Shown: positions 17,238 to 24,824 of the stretch, one piece after another | How positions within the stretch are numbered: the stretch's first letter is position 1 | How the letters are laid out: every line of letters starts with the position of its first letter | Assembly: GCF_900142105.1 (NCBI RefSeq) | Contig: NZ_FQZS01000013.1 | Coordinates: 1 to 64,000, forward strand | Length of the DNA: 64,000 bases | Direction: 5' to 3' | Origin: Lutispora thermophila DSM 19022 | GTDB lineage: Bacteria > Bacillota > Clostridia > Lutisporales > Lutisporaceae | Position numbers and translations under genes: made by a program | Notes under the pieces: model-generated | What the model saw: only the letters and a program-made list of their open reading frames with translations | Told to the model about the DNA's origin: nothing | Databases searched by the model: none

Positions 17238-17761
17238 ATGCTAGCATTAAATATGGAGTATGAGAATTTTACTTTTAGAGATATAAAAAAGATGAACTAA
17301 ATTTGGTTTTGGAATTATATAATGAAACAGACGATTCGATGTTAGCTACAGGAATAAGCAACAGATTGTCCTTAGATGACATGGAGGAAAAATATTTAGA
17401 GGTATTAATTAGTAGTCATGAGTTTTTCGTAGGTATTTTTTCTAATTCTGTTGGCAATTTGATCGGAGTCCTAAAAGGAAGAATCGATTATGATCATAGT
17501 GATGAAGCATGGATTACTTCATTTATAATTAAGAAGGACTACAGAAATGAAGGAATAGGATATAAAACCATAAATGCGTTTATATCATTTATGAACAAAA
17601 CCTATGATGTAAAGAAATTTAATGCTGGTGTTATATCTAAAAATGATAAAGGTATCAATTTTTGGATAAAAGCAGGTTTCAAACATATAAGGACCATTGA
17701 AAATTATATAGATTTTAATGATTGCTATGAAGATTTCATTATATTAAGAAAAGAAGTTTAA
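17238..17761 (+). pseudogene. GNAT acetyltransferase, interrupted by a -1 frameshift at A AAA AAG
   Basis: ATG 17238 opens a frame reading 'MEYENFTFRDIKK' that stops at TAA 17298-17300. The downstream frame (from GAT 17291) continues 'DELNLVLELYNETDDSML' and then a clear GNAT fold with the acetyl-CoA loop 'DYRNEGIGYKTINAF' and 'WIKAGFKHIRTI', ending at 17761. The frames join at 17285-17291, whose bases A AAA AAG in the zero frame are exactly a -1 slippery heptamer. Either one A was lost from a homopolymer (mutation or sequencing error) or translation shifts. Joined, the protein has the normal ~175 residues. The substrate is unknown. Confidence 0.7.
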
Positions 17762-17763
17762 GC

Positions 17764-17800
17764 AACTCCCCTAATAGCTTTAGAGGAGTTATTATTTAAG
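17764..17800 (+). terminator. Weak terminator after the GNAT gene
   Basis: AACTCC...CT and AG...GGAGTT form an imperfect stem at 17764-17791, followed by ATTATTT. The tail is poor. Confidence 0.4.
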
Positions 17801-17805
17801 GATAT

Positions 17806-17823
17806 TTGTTACTTTTTTAACAT
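17806..17823. promoter_or_regulatory. Candidate Rex operator upstream of the redox operon
   Basis: TTGTTACTTTTTTAACAT matches the clostridial Rex consensus TTGTTAANNNNTTAACAA at 12 of 14 fixed positions. It lies 67 bp upstream of the first gene and overlaps a possible -35 (TTGTTA) with TATATA 16 bp on. Rex represses when NADH is low, which fits NADH-linked hydrogenase-type subunits downstream. Confidence 0.55.
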
Positions 17824-17889
17824 TACATATATACATTCTCATATGATATACAAAAGATGCATTTATGATATTTAAAAGGAGGAAAGTTA

Positions 17890-18246
17890 ATGAAAATCAA
17901 GGATATAAGAGATGTTTTGCAAGCAGAAGTTCTATGTGGTGAAGATTTATTGGAAAATGAAATATTATATGCCTTTGGATCTGATTTGATGAGTGATGTC
18001 TTAGCATTTGTGAAAACTGGAACAATTCTTCTGACGGGATTGGTAAACTCACAGGTAATAAGAACCGCAGAGATGGCAGATATAAATGCTATAATTTTTG
18101 TGAGGGGAAAAGTGCCTGATAAAGATGTAATAGACCTGGCTAGAGAAAGTTCCATCATAATCCTTACAACAAAGTATACTCTTTTTACAGCTTCTGGCAT
18201 ATTATATAGTTGTGGATTGAGAGGAATAGAAGCAAGTAAGGTGTAG
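17890..18246 (+). CDS. DRTGG-domain protein, first copy
   Basis: A 118-residue protein made of a single DRTGG-type domain ('SDLMSDVLAFVKTGTILLTGLVNSQVIRTAEMADINAIIFV'). DRTGG domains occur next to CBS domains and in phosphotransacetylases and are thought to bind nucleotides; their biochemical role is unsettled. AAAGGAGGAAAG precedes the ATG. It is the first gene of an operon that also holds a second DRTGG protein, two HATPases and hydrogenase-type iron-sulfur proteins, a recurrent clostridial and Thermotoga neighbourhood. Confidence 0.85.
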   Translation: MKIKDIRDVLQAEVLCGEDLLENEILYAFGSDLMSDVLAFVKTGTILLTGLVNSQVIRTAEMADINAIIFVRGKVPDKDVIDLARESSIIILTTKYTLFTASGILYSCGLRGIEASKV

Positions 18247-18257
18247 GAGAGATACAT

Positions 18258-18689
18258 ATGGGAAATATATCATATGAGTTTCCAGTGGCGAAAGATGACT
18301 TTGAAAGAGCTGGGGAGGCTTCAAGCAAAATCAAGAAAATCCTGAGACAACTTGGCATGGATTCAGGTATAATAAGAAGAGTAGCAATTGGAGCATATGA
18401 GGCAGAAATGAACTTGGTAATACACTCATTGGGAGGTGTTATCAGCATAACCATTGACCCTGAATCTATAATTATTACAGCTGAAGATAATGGACCGGGT
18501 ATTGAAGACATTGAACTGGCTATGAAAGAAGGATATTCTACTGCACCTGATAGAATCAGAGAGATGGGCTTTGGTGCAGGAATGGGATTGCCAAACATGA
18601 AAAAATGCTCTGATGATTTTATTATTGAAAGCGTCGTTGGAAAAGGCACAAAAATTGTTATGAAAATGATGCTGAAAGATGGTGATTAA
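18258..18689 (+). CDS. RsbT/RsbW-like HATPase (serine kinase-type regulator)
   Basis: 143 residues of GHKL fold. The N-box is 'AYEAEMNLVIHS', the G1 box 'DNGPGI' and the G2 region 'GFGAGMGLPNMKKCSD', ending 'GKGTKI'. These match the anti-sigma/serine-kinase HATPase group (RsbT-like), not sensor histidine kinases, since no dimerisation helix is present. It probably binds ATP and phosphorylates or sequesters a partner, perhaps one encoded in this operon. 11 bp after DRTGG-1; its stop abuts the next ATG. Confidence 0.88.
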   Translation: MGNISYEFPVAKDDFERAGEASSKIKKILRQLGMDSGIIRRVAIGAYEAEMNLVIHSLGGVISITIDPESIIITAEDNGPGIEDIELAMKEGYSTAPDRIREMGFGAGMGLPNMKKCSDDFIIESVVGKGTKIVMKMMLKDGD

Positions 18690-19967
18690 ATGAATAATGA
18701 GTACAATCATTCAGTTATCTTAAGAGAAGACAGGTGCATAGGATGCACTAGTTGCCTTAAAGTTTGTCCTACTGAAGCCATAAGAGTGCGTGATGGGAAG
18801 GCTAAGATAATATCCGATAGATGTATAGACTGCGGTGAATGTATAAAGATATGTCCCAATCATGCAAAAAGTGCTATAACAGATGATTTGAACATGTTGA
18901 AGAGATTTAAATATAATATAGCAATACCTTCATTGACAATATACGGACAATTTCCTTCCAATATAAGTATAGATCATATCTTAACATCCATAAAAAGAAT
19001 AGGATTCGATGAAGTAATAGAGGGCACTCTGGGGGCAGATATATCTATTGATTTGATCAAGGAATATTTGCTGAAAAAGCCTGGTATTAGATTCCCGCTA
19101 ATCAATTCAAGTTGTCCTGCAATTTTAAGACTTATACAAATAAGATTTCCTGATCTCATTCCCAATATTATTGATATAGAAACACCCATAGAAATTACTG
19201 CCAGAATTGCAAAGACAGAAGTATCGCAGAAAACTGGGCTTAACATTAAAGACATTGGCGTTTTCTTCATCACACCATGCACAGCCAGAGTTACCAGCAT
19301 CAGAAATCCTATAGGAATTAAGGAATCGTACATAGATGGTGCCATTTCTATAAAGGACATATATGGAGAAATAGTTAGGAACTTGGGAGAAAACGAAAAT
19401 CTATGTATAAGCAACAGCACCAGGGAATCTTTATTATGGTCTATAACAGGTGGTCAAGCAGCTTCATTAGGAATAGAGAACTACCTTGATGTTGATGGTA
19501 TCCATGATGTCATTAAGGTATTGGAAGAAGTAGAACTAGGCAAATTAGAGGATGTTGAGTTCATAGAATGTTCTGCATGTACAGAAGGTTGTGTAGGAGG
19601 TCCTTTAGTAATTCAGAATTCTTTTGTTGCCAAGAATCGAATTATGAGGTACGCAAGGAAAATAGGAGATAGAAAGCGTGCCAGAGAAGATTTGGATAAG
19701 TATATTAAGATGTATGAAGATGGATTTATTAGATTGACTGAGGAAATAGAACCGAAATCAGTTATGATTTTGGATAAAGATTTAACTAAGTCAATTCAGA
19801 AGATGGAACTTGTAACAGAAATACTAAAAAACCTTCCTGGATTGGATTGCGGAATATGTGGGTCTCCCACATGCAGAGCCTTTGCGGAAGATATAGTGAA
19901 AGGCGAAAATAAAAAAGCCGTCTGCATGATAAAAACTATATACGGATTTAAACGAAAAAATGTGTAG
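18690..19967 (+). CDS. Sensory-type [FeFe]-hydrogenase-like iron-sulfur protein
   Basis: 425 residues. Two [4Fe-4S] motifs lie at the N terminus ('CIGCTSCLKVCP', 'CIDCGECIKICP'). Then comes an H-cluster-like domain with the three ligand segments: 'NSSCPAIL' (usually TSCCPGW), 'TPCTARVTSIRNP' (usually MPCxxKK) and 'ECSACTEGCVGGP'. The four cluster-binding cysteines are kept, but the proton-relay cysteine before the first is Ser and the L2 Lys is Arg. A C-terminal FeS domain reads 'LDCGICGSPTCRAFAEDIV'. Such changes mark putative sensory enzymes (HydS type) with low activity. It sits between kinase-like and DRTGG genes, so a signalling role is likely. Confidence 0.85.
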   Translation: MNNEYNHSVILREDRCIGCTSCLKVCPTEAIRVRDGKAKIISDRCIDCGECIKICPNHAKSAITDDLNMLKRFKYNIAIPSLTIYGQFPSNISIDHILTSIKRIGFDEVIEGTLGADISIDLIKEYLLKKPGIRFPLINSSCPAILRLIQIRFPDLIPNIIDIETPIEITARIAKTEVSQKTGLNIKDIGVFFITPCTARVTSIRNPIGIKESYIDGAISIKDIYGEIVRNLGENENLCISNSTRESLLWSITGGQAASLGIENYLDVDGIHDVIKVLEEVELGKLEDVEFIECSACTEGCVGGPLVIQNSFVAKNRIMRYARKIGDRKRAREDLDKYIKMYEDGFIRLTEEIEPKSVMILDKDLTKSIQKMELVTEILKNLPGLDCGICGSPTCRAFAEDIVKGENKKAVCMIKTIYGFKRKNV

Positions 19968-19982
19968 AAGGAGTGCATGAGT

Positions 19983-20321
19983 ATGACTGTAAAAGAAATC
20001 TGTGCAAGATTAAACCTAAGATCGCTAACAGGTGAGTGCGGTATGGACAAGGAGGTCAAGGGAGTATATATATGCGATTTATTAAGCTGGGTTATGGCTC
20101 ATGCTCACGCAGGGGATGTCTGGGTTACAATTCAGACTCATACAAACATTATTGCAGTTGCTACTTTATTGGAGCTTTCATCAATTATAATATCAGAAGA
20201 TGCAGAAGTAGAGGAAGATACGATCAAAAAAGCTATTGAAGAAGGTATACCCTTACTTGTGTCAGAAAAAAGCTCTTTTATGGTAGCAAAGGATTTAATT
20301 GATATAGGAATTGGTAGTTGA
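19983..20321 (+). CDS. DRTGG-domain protein, second copy
   Basis: About 112 residues, another stand-alone DRTGG domain ('LLSWVMAHAHAGDVWVTIQT' to 'IIISEDAEVEEDTIKKAIEEG'). I use ATG 19983 because AAGGAG at 19968-19973 is 9 nt upstream; ATG 19977 is too close to that site. Only distantly similar to the copy at 17890, so not a recent duplication. The two may bind nucleotides or pair with the two HATPases of the operon; that is speculation. Confidence 0.82.
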   Translation: MTVKEICARLNLRSLTGECGMDKEVKGVYICDLLSWVMAHAHAGDVWVTIQTHTNIIAVATLLELSSIIISEDAEVEEDTIKKAIEEGIPLLVSEKSSFMVAKDLIDIGIGS

Positions 20322-20322
20322 T

Positions 20323-21036
20323 ATGAAATTTGCCTATGATTTGCATATTCATTCAGTTTTATCTCCCTGCGGAGACGAAGATATGACTCCTAATAATATA
20401 GTTAACATGGCATTGTTAAAGGGATTAGATATTATCGCAGTTACAGATCACAATAGTGCAAAAAATTTGCCAGCAGTTTTGGAAGTAGGTAAAAGGAATG
20501 GACTTATGGTAATACCTGGCATAGAAGTCCAGACAAAAGAGGAAGTACATATAGTATGCTTTTTTAAAAATTTACAGAATGCTCTAAAACTAGATGAAAT
20601 CATATATAATTGCTTGCCGGACATACCCAATAAGGAGGAAGTTTTCGGAAGACAATTAATAATGAACTCAAATGATGAGATTATTGGCAAGATAGAAAAA
20701 CTATTAATATCTTCATGTTCCTTGTCAGTTAATGATGTTTTTATACTTACCAGGGGGTTAGGAGGAATATGCATACCGGCTCATGTAGACAGACCTGCAT
20801 ATAGCATGACTTCAAATCTTGGATTTATACCTAATTCATTAAACGTGAAAACTGTCGAATTTTCAAAAAAAGATAGTCCTGAATCTATTATCAGCAAGTA
20901 CCCCTTTTTAAAAAAGTACAACTATATTGTATCTTCAGATGCACATTACCTATGGGATATTAGCGAAAGAGAATATTTTCTGGAAATGGAATATTTGAGC
21001 TTTACAAACTTAATTAATATATTATGCCCAAATTAA
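20323..21036 (+). CDS. PHP-domain metallo-phosphoesterase
   Basis: About 237 residues. Metal-binding motifs of the PHP family are seen: 'DLHIHSVLSPCG', 'AVTDHNS', 'PGIEVQTKEEVHIV', 'CIPAHVDRPAYS' and 'SSDAHYLWDI'. Family members hydrolyse phosphomonoesters or phosphohistidine/nucleotide bonds. The start is uncertain: ATG 20323 directly follows the DRTGG-2 stop, and an in-frame TTG at 20311 is also possible. A phosphatase beside two kinase-like HATPases suggests opposing steps of one phospho-relay. A gap of ~127 bp follows, with a possible internal regulatory site. Confidence 0.85.
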   Translation: MKFAYDLHIHSVLSPCGDEDMTPNNIVNMALLKGLDIIAVTDHNSAKNLPAVLEVGKRNGLMVIPGIEVQTKEEVHIVCFFKNLQNALKLDEIIYNCLPDIPNKEEVFGRQLIMNSNDEIIGKIEKLLISSCSLSVNDVFILTRGLGGICIPAHVDRPAYSMTSNLGFIPNSLNVKTVEFSKKDSPESIISKYPFLKKYNYIVSSDAHYLWDISEREYFLEMEYLSFTNLINILCPN

Positions 21037-21111
21037 AAAAATTTATAATAAATTGAAAATATAGTTAAAAAAAATAATTAGTTATGTTACAATAACAAAT
21101 AAGGTTAATAA

Positions 21112-21129
21112 TTGACATATTTTTGTCAA
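21112..21129. promoter_or_regulatory. 18-bp palindrome upstream of the NuoE-like gene
   Basis: TTGACATATTTTTGTCAA is an inverted repeat with the 18-bp size and TTG...CAA ends of a Rex site, but its inner bases differ. It lies 34 bp upstream of the gene. It could be a weak Rex variant, or simply a -35-like TTGACA in a symmetric context. Confidence 0.35.
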
Positions 21130-21163
21130 TATTCAGAATGTATTTTAGGGAGGGAACTCTTTA

Positions 21164-21637
21164 ATGAACGAGCTTGGAATGAGAGAGAAAATGAAAAAGC
21201 TGGACGAGATTATTGCAAATCATAAGGGCCAGCAAGGTAGCTTAATGCCTGTTCTACATGAGACTCAGGAGCTTTTTGGATATCTTCCTGAAGAAGCTCA
21301 AAAGAAAATATCAATGGAATTAAATATTCCCTTGGCAGAAATTTATGGCGTAGCGACATTTTACTCAAGATTTACCCTCAAACCTAGAGGAGAATATACA
21401 ATAGGAGTATGCTTGGGAACGGCTTGTTATGTTAAAAATGCTCAATTAGTATTCGAAAGACTCCAGAAAGAACTAAATGTTGAACCTGGAGGAACAACGG
21501 AGGATGGCAAATTTACTCTCGAGGCTACCAGATGTCTCGGATGCTGTGGTCTTGCACCTGTCATGATGATAGGTGAAGATGTATACGGTAAGCTTGTTCC
21601 TGATGATATACCTGATATATTGAAAAAGTATCGATAA
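21164..21637 (+). CDS. NuoE-like [2Fe-2S] subunit (HndA/HydC type)
   Basis: 157 residues with the helical N-terminal part and thioredoxin-like [2Fe-2S] fold of the 24-kDa NADH-dehydrogenase subunit. The ligands are C-x4-C in 'VCLGTAC' and C-x3-C in 'RCLGCCGLAP'; 'IYGVATFYSRF' is also typical. It passes electrons between the NuoF-like flavoprotein and ferredoxin or a hydrogenase. GGGAGGG lies upstream. Its partner NuoF-like gene is three genes on. Confidence 0.93.
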   Translation: MNELGMREKMKKLDEIIANHKGQQGSLMPVLHETQELFGYLPEEAQKKISMELNIPLAEIYGVATFYSRFTLKPRGEYTIGVCLGTACYVKNAQLVFERLQKELNVEPGGTTEDGKFTLEATRCLGCCGLAPVMMIGEDVYGKLVPDDIPDILKKYR

Positions 21638-21649
21638 AAGGATTCTGTT

Positions 21650-22204
21650 ATGAAAGAATTATCTCTCCATATACTTGATATTGTGCAAAATTCCATTGCA
21701 GCAGATGCTAATTTGATTGATATAAAAATTGTCGAAAACTTAGCGATAGATAAATTAATTATTGAAGTCGCCGATAATGGCCGGGGAATGGAAGAGGAAA
21801 TGACTGAAAGAGTAAAGGATCCTTTTGTAACAGGGAGAAAGACAAGAAAAGTTGGTCTAGGTATTCCTTTGCTTTACGAAGCTTGTACTCGCTGTGGAGG
21901 AGACTTGAGAATAGAGTCGGAGATTGGCAAAGGTACCAAGGTTATTTGCTGGTTTAAACATAGTCATATTGATCGAGCACCCCTGGGGAATATGATTGAT
22001 ACGATACTGACCTTGATTATGGGCAATCCTCATATAGACATTACTTACTTGCATATTATAGACGAAAGAGAAATGCGGTTTGACACTAGAGAAGTTAGGA
22101 AAGTTTTAGGTGAAGTACCAATTAACGAGCCCCAGGTTTTATCGTGGATAAGGGATTATTTAAAGGAAGGTTTCAATAGTATATATGGAGGTGCGAATAT
22201 ATGA
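21650..22204 (+). CDS. HATPase-domain protein (histidine-kinase-like ATPase)
   Basis: 184 residues with GHKL boxes: 'HILDIVQNSIAADA' (N), 'VADNGRGMEEEM' (G1), 'GRKTRKVGLGIPLLYEACTR' (G2) and 'GKGTKV'. No phospho-acceptor helix is present. The last ~80 residues ('GNMIDTILTLIMGNPHIDITYLH') are an extra domain I do not recognise. Genes like this recur between hndA and hndB in clostridial hydrogenase operons. Its stop overlaps the next start (ATGA). Confidence 0.85.
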   Translation: MKELSLHILDIVQNSIAADANLIDIKIVENLAIDKLIIEVADNGRGMEEEMTERVKDPFVTGRKTRKVGLGIPLLYEACTRCGGDLRIESEIGKGTKVICWFKHSHIDRAPLGNMIDTILTLIMGNPHIDITYLHIIDEREMRFDTREVRKVLGEVPINEPQVLSWIRDYLKEGFNSIYGGANI

Positions 22205-22566
22205 AGACATTAAAAGATTTAGAAGAAATCAGAAAAAGGACATTAGATACAATTAACCTAAGAAAGGATCAATCGGGTACCAGAATAGTTGTAGGCATGG
22301 CTACATGCGGTATAGCTGCCGGTGCCAGACCTGTTTTATTGGCAATTATGGAAGAAGTAGAAAAGAATGACTTATCAGATGTTATTGTAGCTCAGACCGG
22401 ATGCATTGGAATGTGCAAACTGGAACCAATAGTAGAAGTGTATAGGCCGGGAGAAGAAAAGGTTACTTATGTAAAAATGAATCCTTCAAAGGCCAAGAGA
22501 GTTGTAAATGAGCATGTTATGCAGGGTAAAGTAGTACAGGATTATACTATAGGTGCAGAAGAATAG
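22201..22566 (+). CDS. Thioredoxin-like [2Fe-2S] ferredoxin (HndB-like)
   Basis: 121 residues; 'GMATCGIAAGARPV' and 'AQTGCIGMCKLEPIVEVY' supply the four cysteines of a NuoE-type [2Fe-2S] fold. It overlaps the HATPase by 4 nt, pointing to translational coupling. In HndABCD-type NADP(H)- or NAD(H)-linked hydrogenases this subunit carries electrons within the complex. Confidence 0.9.
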   Translation: MKTLKDLEEIRKRTLDTINLRKDQSGTRIVVGMATCGIAAGARPVLLAIMEEVEKNDLSDVIVAQTGCIGMCKLEPIVEVYRPGEEKVTYVKMNPSKAKRVVNEHVMQGKVVQDYTIGAEE

Positions 22567-22607
22567 ATATTTTTAATGGCCAGTAAACAGTTAGGAGGTA
22601 TTATGGA

Positions 22608-24401
22608 ATGAAAATGTATCGCTCCCATATCATGATATGCAGAGGAACCGGCTGCACATCTTCCAGTTCAGAGCAAATAGCACAGGAGTTTGAAAAACAG
22701 TTAAAGCTTCATGGTATAGATGAGGAAGTAATAGTTGAGAGAACTGGATGCTTCGGTCTATGTGCCCTTGGACCAATAGTAATTGTATATCCTGAAGCCG
22801 CTTTTTACAGTTTGGTGAAACCAGAAGATGTAGAAGAGATCGTCAAGGAACATCTTGTAAAAGGCAGAGTTGTAAAGAGACTACTGTATGCTGAGACTAT
22901 TGAAGAGGACAGAATTAAATCTTTAAACCAGGTAAACTTCTATAAAAAGCAAGTTAGAGTTGCATTGAGGAATTGTGGTATCATCAACCCAGAAAATATA
23001 GATGAATATATTGCCTTCGATGGTTACAAGGCATTGGCAAGATGCTTAACCGAGTTGAAACCTGAGGAAGTTATTGATATAGTTAAAAGATCCGGTTTAA
23101 GAGGAAGAGGCGGTGCCGGATTCCCCACAGGTTTAAAATGGGAATTTACTGCAAAAGCGCAAGGCGATATGAAATATGTATGCTGTAATGCAGACGAAGG
23201 TGACCCAGGAGCCTTCATGGATAGAAGCATTTTGGAAGGAGATCCCCATTCAGTATTGGAGGCAATGGCAATAGCAGGCTATGCTGTAGGCGGTAGCCAA
23301 GGTTACATATATGTTAGAGCGGAATATCCAATAGCTGTTAAAAGACTTAGCATAGCTATTAATCAGGCAAGGGAGTATGGATTGTTAGGAAAGAACATAT
23401 TAGGAACCGGGTTTGATTTTGATATAGAACTAAGACTTGGAGCAGGTGCCTTTGTATGCGGTGAAGAAACTGCACTGTTAGCTTCTATAGAAGGCCAGAG
23501 AGGAATGCCGAGACCAAGACCACCATTCCCAGCAAATAAAGGATTGTTCGGAAAACCTACTTTGCTAAATAATGTTGAAACCTATGCAAATATATGCCCA
23601 ATTATTAATAACGGACCCGAATGGTTTGCTTCCATGGGAACAGAAAAGTCCAAGGGTACAAAAGTATTTGCATTGGGTGGTAAGATCAATCACACAGGTT
23701 TGGTAGAGATACCAATGGGAACTACCATGAGAGAAATAATTTACGAAATAGGCGGTGGCTGCCCGAACGGAAAGGCCTTCAAAGCAGCTCAAACAGGTGG
23801 ACCGTCAGGTGGATGCATACCTGCTGATAAGATCGACGTACCCATTGATTATGAGACTCTTACAGCTCTTGGATCAATGATGGGTTCTGGCGGACTTATA
23901 GTTATGGATGAGGACAACTGCATGGTTGATATAGCCAAATTTTTCTTAGAATTTACTGTTGATGAATCCTGCGGTAAGTGCACGCCTTGCAGAGAAGGAA
24001 CCAAGAGGATGCTGGAAATATTAGATAGAATTACAAAAGGCAAAGGTCAAGAAGGCGATATTGAGAGATTGGAAACTCTTGCAAAGAATATCAAAGCTTC
24101 TGCCCTTTGTGCGTTGGGACAGACAGCACCAAATCCAGTATTGTCCACATTGCAATATTTCAGAGATGAGTATGAGGCTCATATAAGAGATAAAAAATGT
24201 CCAGCTGGTGCATGTCAAGCTTTACTGCAATATATAATTGCTGAAGATAAATGTAAAGCTTGCGGTATATGTGCAAAACAATGCCCTGTATCAGCAATAT
24301 CAGGTAAACCTAAGACTCCATATGTTATCGACCAAGGTAAGTGCATAAAGTGTGGGGCTTGTTTAGAGAAGTGTCCATTTAAAGCAATTTCAAGAGGATA
24401 A
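22608..24401 (+). CDS. NuoF-like NADH-binding flavoprotein (HndC/HydB type)
   Basis: 597 residues. Order: thioredoxin-like [2Fe-2S] (~5-90, 'CRGTGCTSSS', 'ERTGCFGLCALGP'); FMN/NADH-binding NuoF core ('GLRGRGGAGFPTGLKWEF', 'CNADEGDPGAFMDR', 'GEETALLASIEGQRG'); [4Fe-4S] site 'ESCGKCTPCREGTKRM'; and two C-terminal [4Fe-4S] motifs ('CKACGICAKQCP', 'CIKCGACLEKCP'). It oxidises or reduces NAD(P)H and, in bifurcating hydrogenases, splits electrons to ferredoxin. AGGAGG is 9 nt before ATG 22608. No catalytic HndD/HydA follows, although that subunit usually does; it must be elsewhere or the module serves another partner. Confidence 0.95.
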   Translation: MKMYRSHIMICRGTGCTSSSSEQIAQEFEKQLKLHGIDEEVIVERTGCFGLCALGPIVIVYPEAAFYSLVKPEDVEEIVKEHLVKGRVVKRLLYAETIEEDRIKSLNQVNFYKKQVRVALRNCGIINPENIDEYIAFDGYKALARCLTELKPEEVIDIVKRSGLRGRGGAGFPTGLKWEFTAKAQGDMKYVCCNADEGDPGAFMDRSILEGDPHSVLEAMAIAGYAVGGSQGYIYVRAEYPIAVKRLSIAINQAREYGLLGKNILGTGFDFDIELRLGAGAFVCGEETALLASIEGQRGMPRPRPPFPANKGLFGKPTLLNNVETYANICPIINNGPEWFASMGTEKSKGTKVFALGGKINHTGLVEIPMGTTMREIIYEIGGGCPNGKAFKAAQTGGPSGGCIPADKIDVPIDYETLTALGSMMGSGGLIVMDEDNCMVDIAKFFLEFTVDESCGKCTPCREGTKRMLEILDRITKGKGQEGDIERLETLAKNIKASALCALGQTAPNPVLSTLQYFRDEYEAHIRDKKCPAGACQALLQYIIAEDKCKACGICAKQCPVSAISGKPKTPYVIDQGKCIKCGACLEKCPFKAISRG

Positions 24402-24436
24402 AATTTCATATTAGGGTAGAAAAAGATTATAGAGAG

Positions 24437-24475
24437 AGCCGAGAAAGCCAATTAGGTTTTTTTCGGCTTTTTGCT
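24437..24475 (+). terminator. Intrinsic terminator of the redox operon
   Basis: AGCCGAGAAAGCC pairs with GGTTTTTTTCGGCT around AATTA, with one bulge, then TTTTTGC. It ends the operon before rnf. Confidence 0.8.
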
Positions 24476-24575
24476 TTGCAGTTACCAAAATACAAACATT
24501 GAATTTATATTGATAAAGCATTATAATTATAAACTGTAATATAAAGAAAAATGAAACTTTTAAAAGGCATGCACA

Positions 24576-24593
24576 TTGTTAAATAATAAACAT
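24576..24593. promoter_or_regulatory. Candidate Rex operator of the rnf operon
   Basis: TTGTTAAATAATAAACAT matches TTGTTAANNNNTTAACAA at 12 of 14 fixed positions, with a perfect left arm. It sits 5 bp upstream of the proposed -35. Confidence 0.55.
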
Positions 24594-24598
24594 TGTGT

Positions 24599-24627
24599 TT
24601 TTCAATCATGGAAAAGGTTTTTATAAT
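24599..24627 (+). promoter_or_regulatory. Probable rnf promoter
   Basis: TTTTCA (24599-24604), 17 bp, TATAAT (24622-24627). The -35 is imperfect. The start would be ~190 nt upstream of rnfC. Confidence 0.5.
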
Positions 24628-24824
24628 GCAATGTCGAATTGTAGCTATTTGTGAGTAAAGTATTTTTTTGCATTTAAATTGCATTTTATTACCAATAAAC
24701 TTAGAAGCCATGATTGTATGCAAAGTTGATACAAGCTTATGAATTATGTCTTCTAGAATCCTGGGGAACTCATATAATTCTACCAGGTGTGAGAATATTG
24801 TTATTAATATAAGGGGTGAGTAAT

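Larger units (their letters stand above)
24476..24824. other. rnf promoter region and long 5' leader
   Basis: No ORF on the plus strand. It contains a Rex-like site, a promoter at 24599-24627 and then ~190 nt of untranslated leader. I recognise no riboswitch in the leader. Confidence 0.45.

Noticed and set aside
21083-21099. ATGTTACAATAACAA as a second Rex site before the NuoE-like gene
   Set aside because: The arms are only 3 bp apart, whereas Rex sites have a fixed longer spacing.
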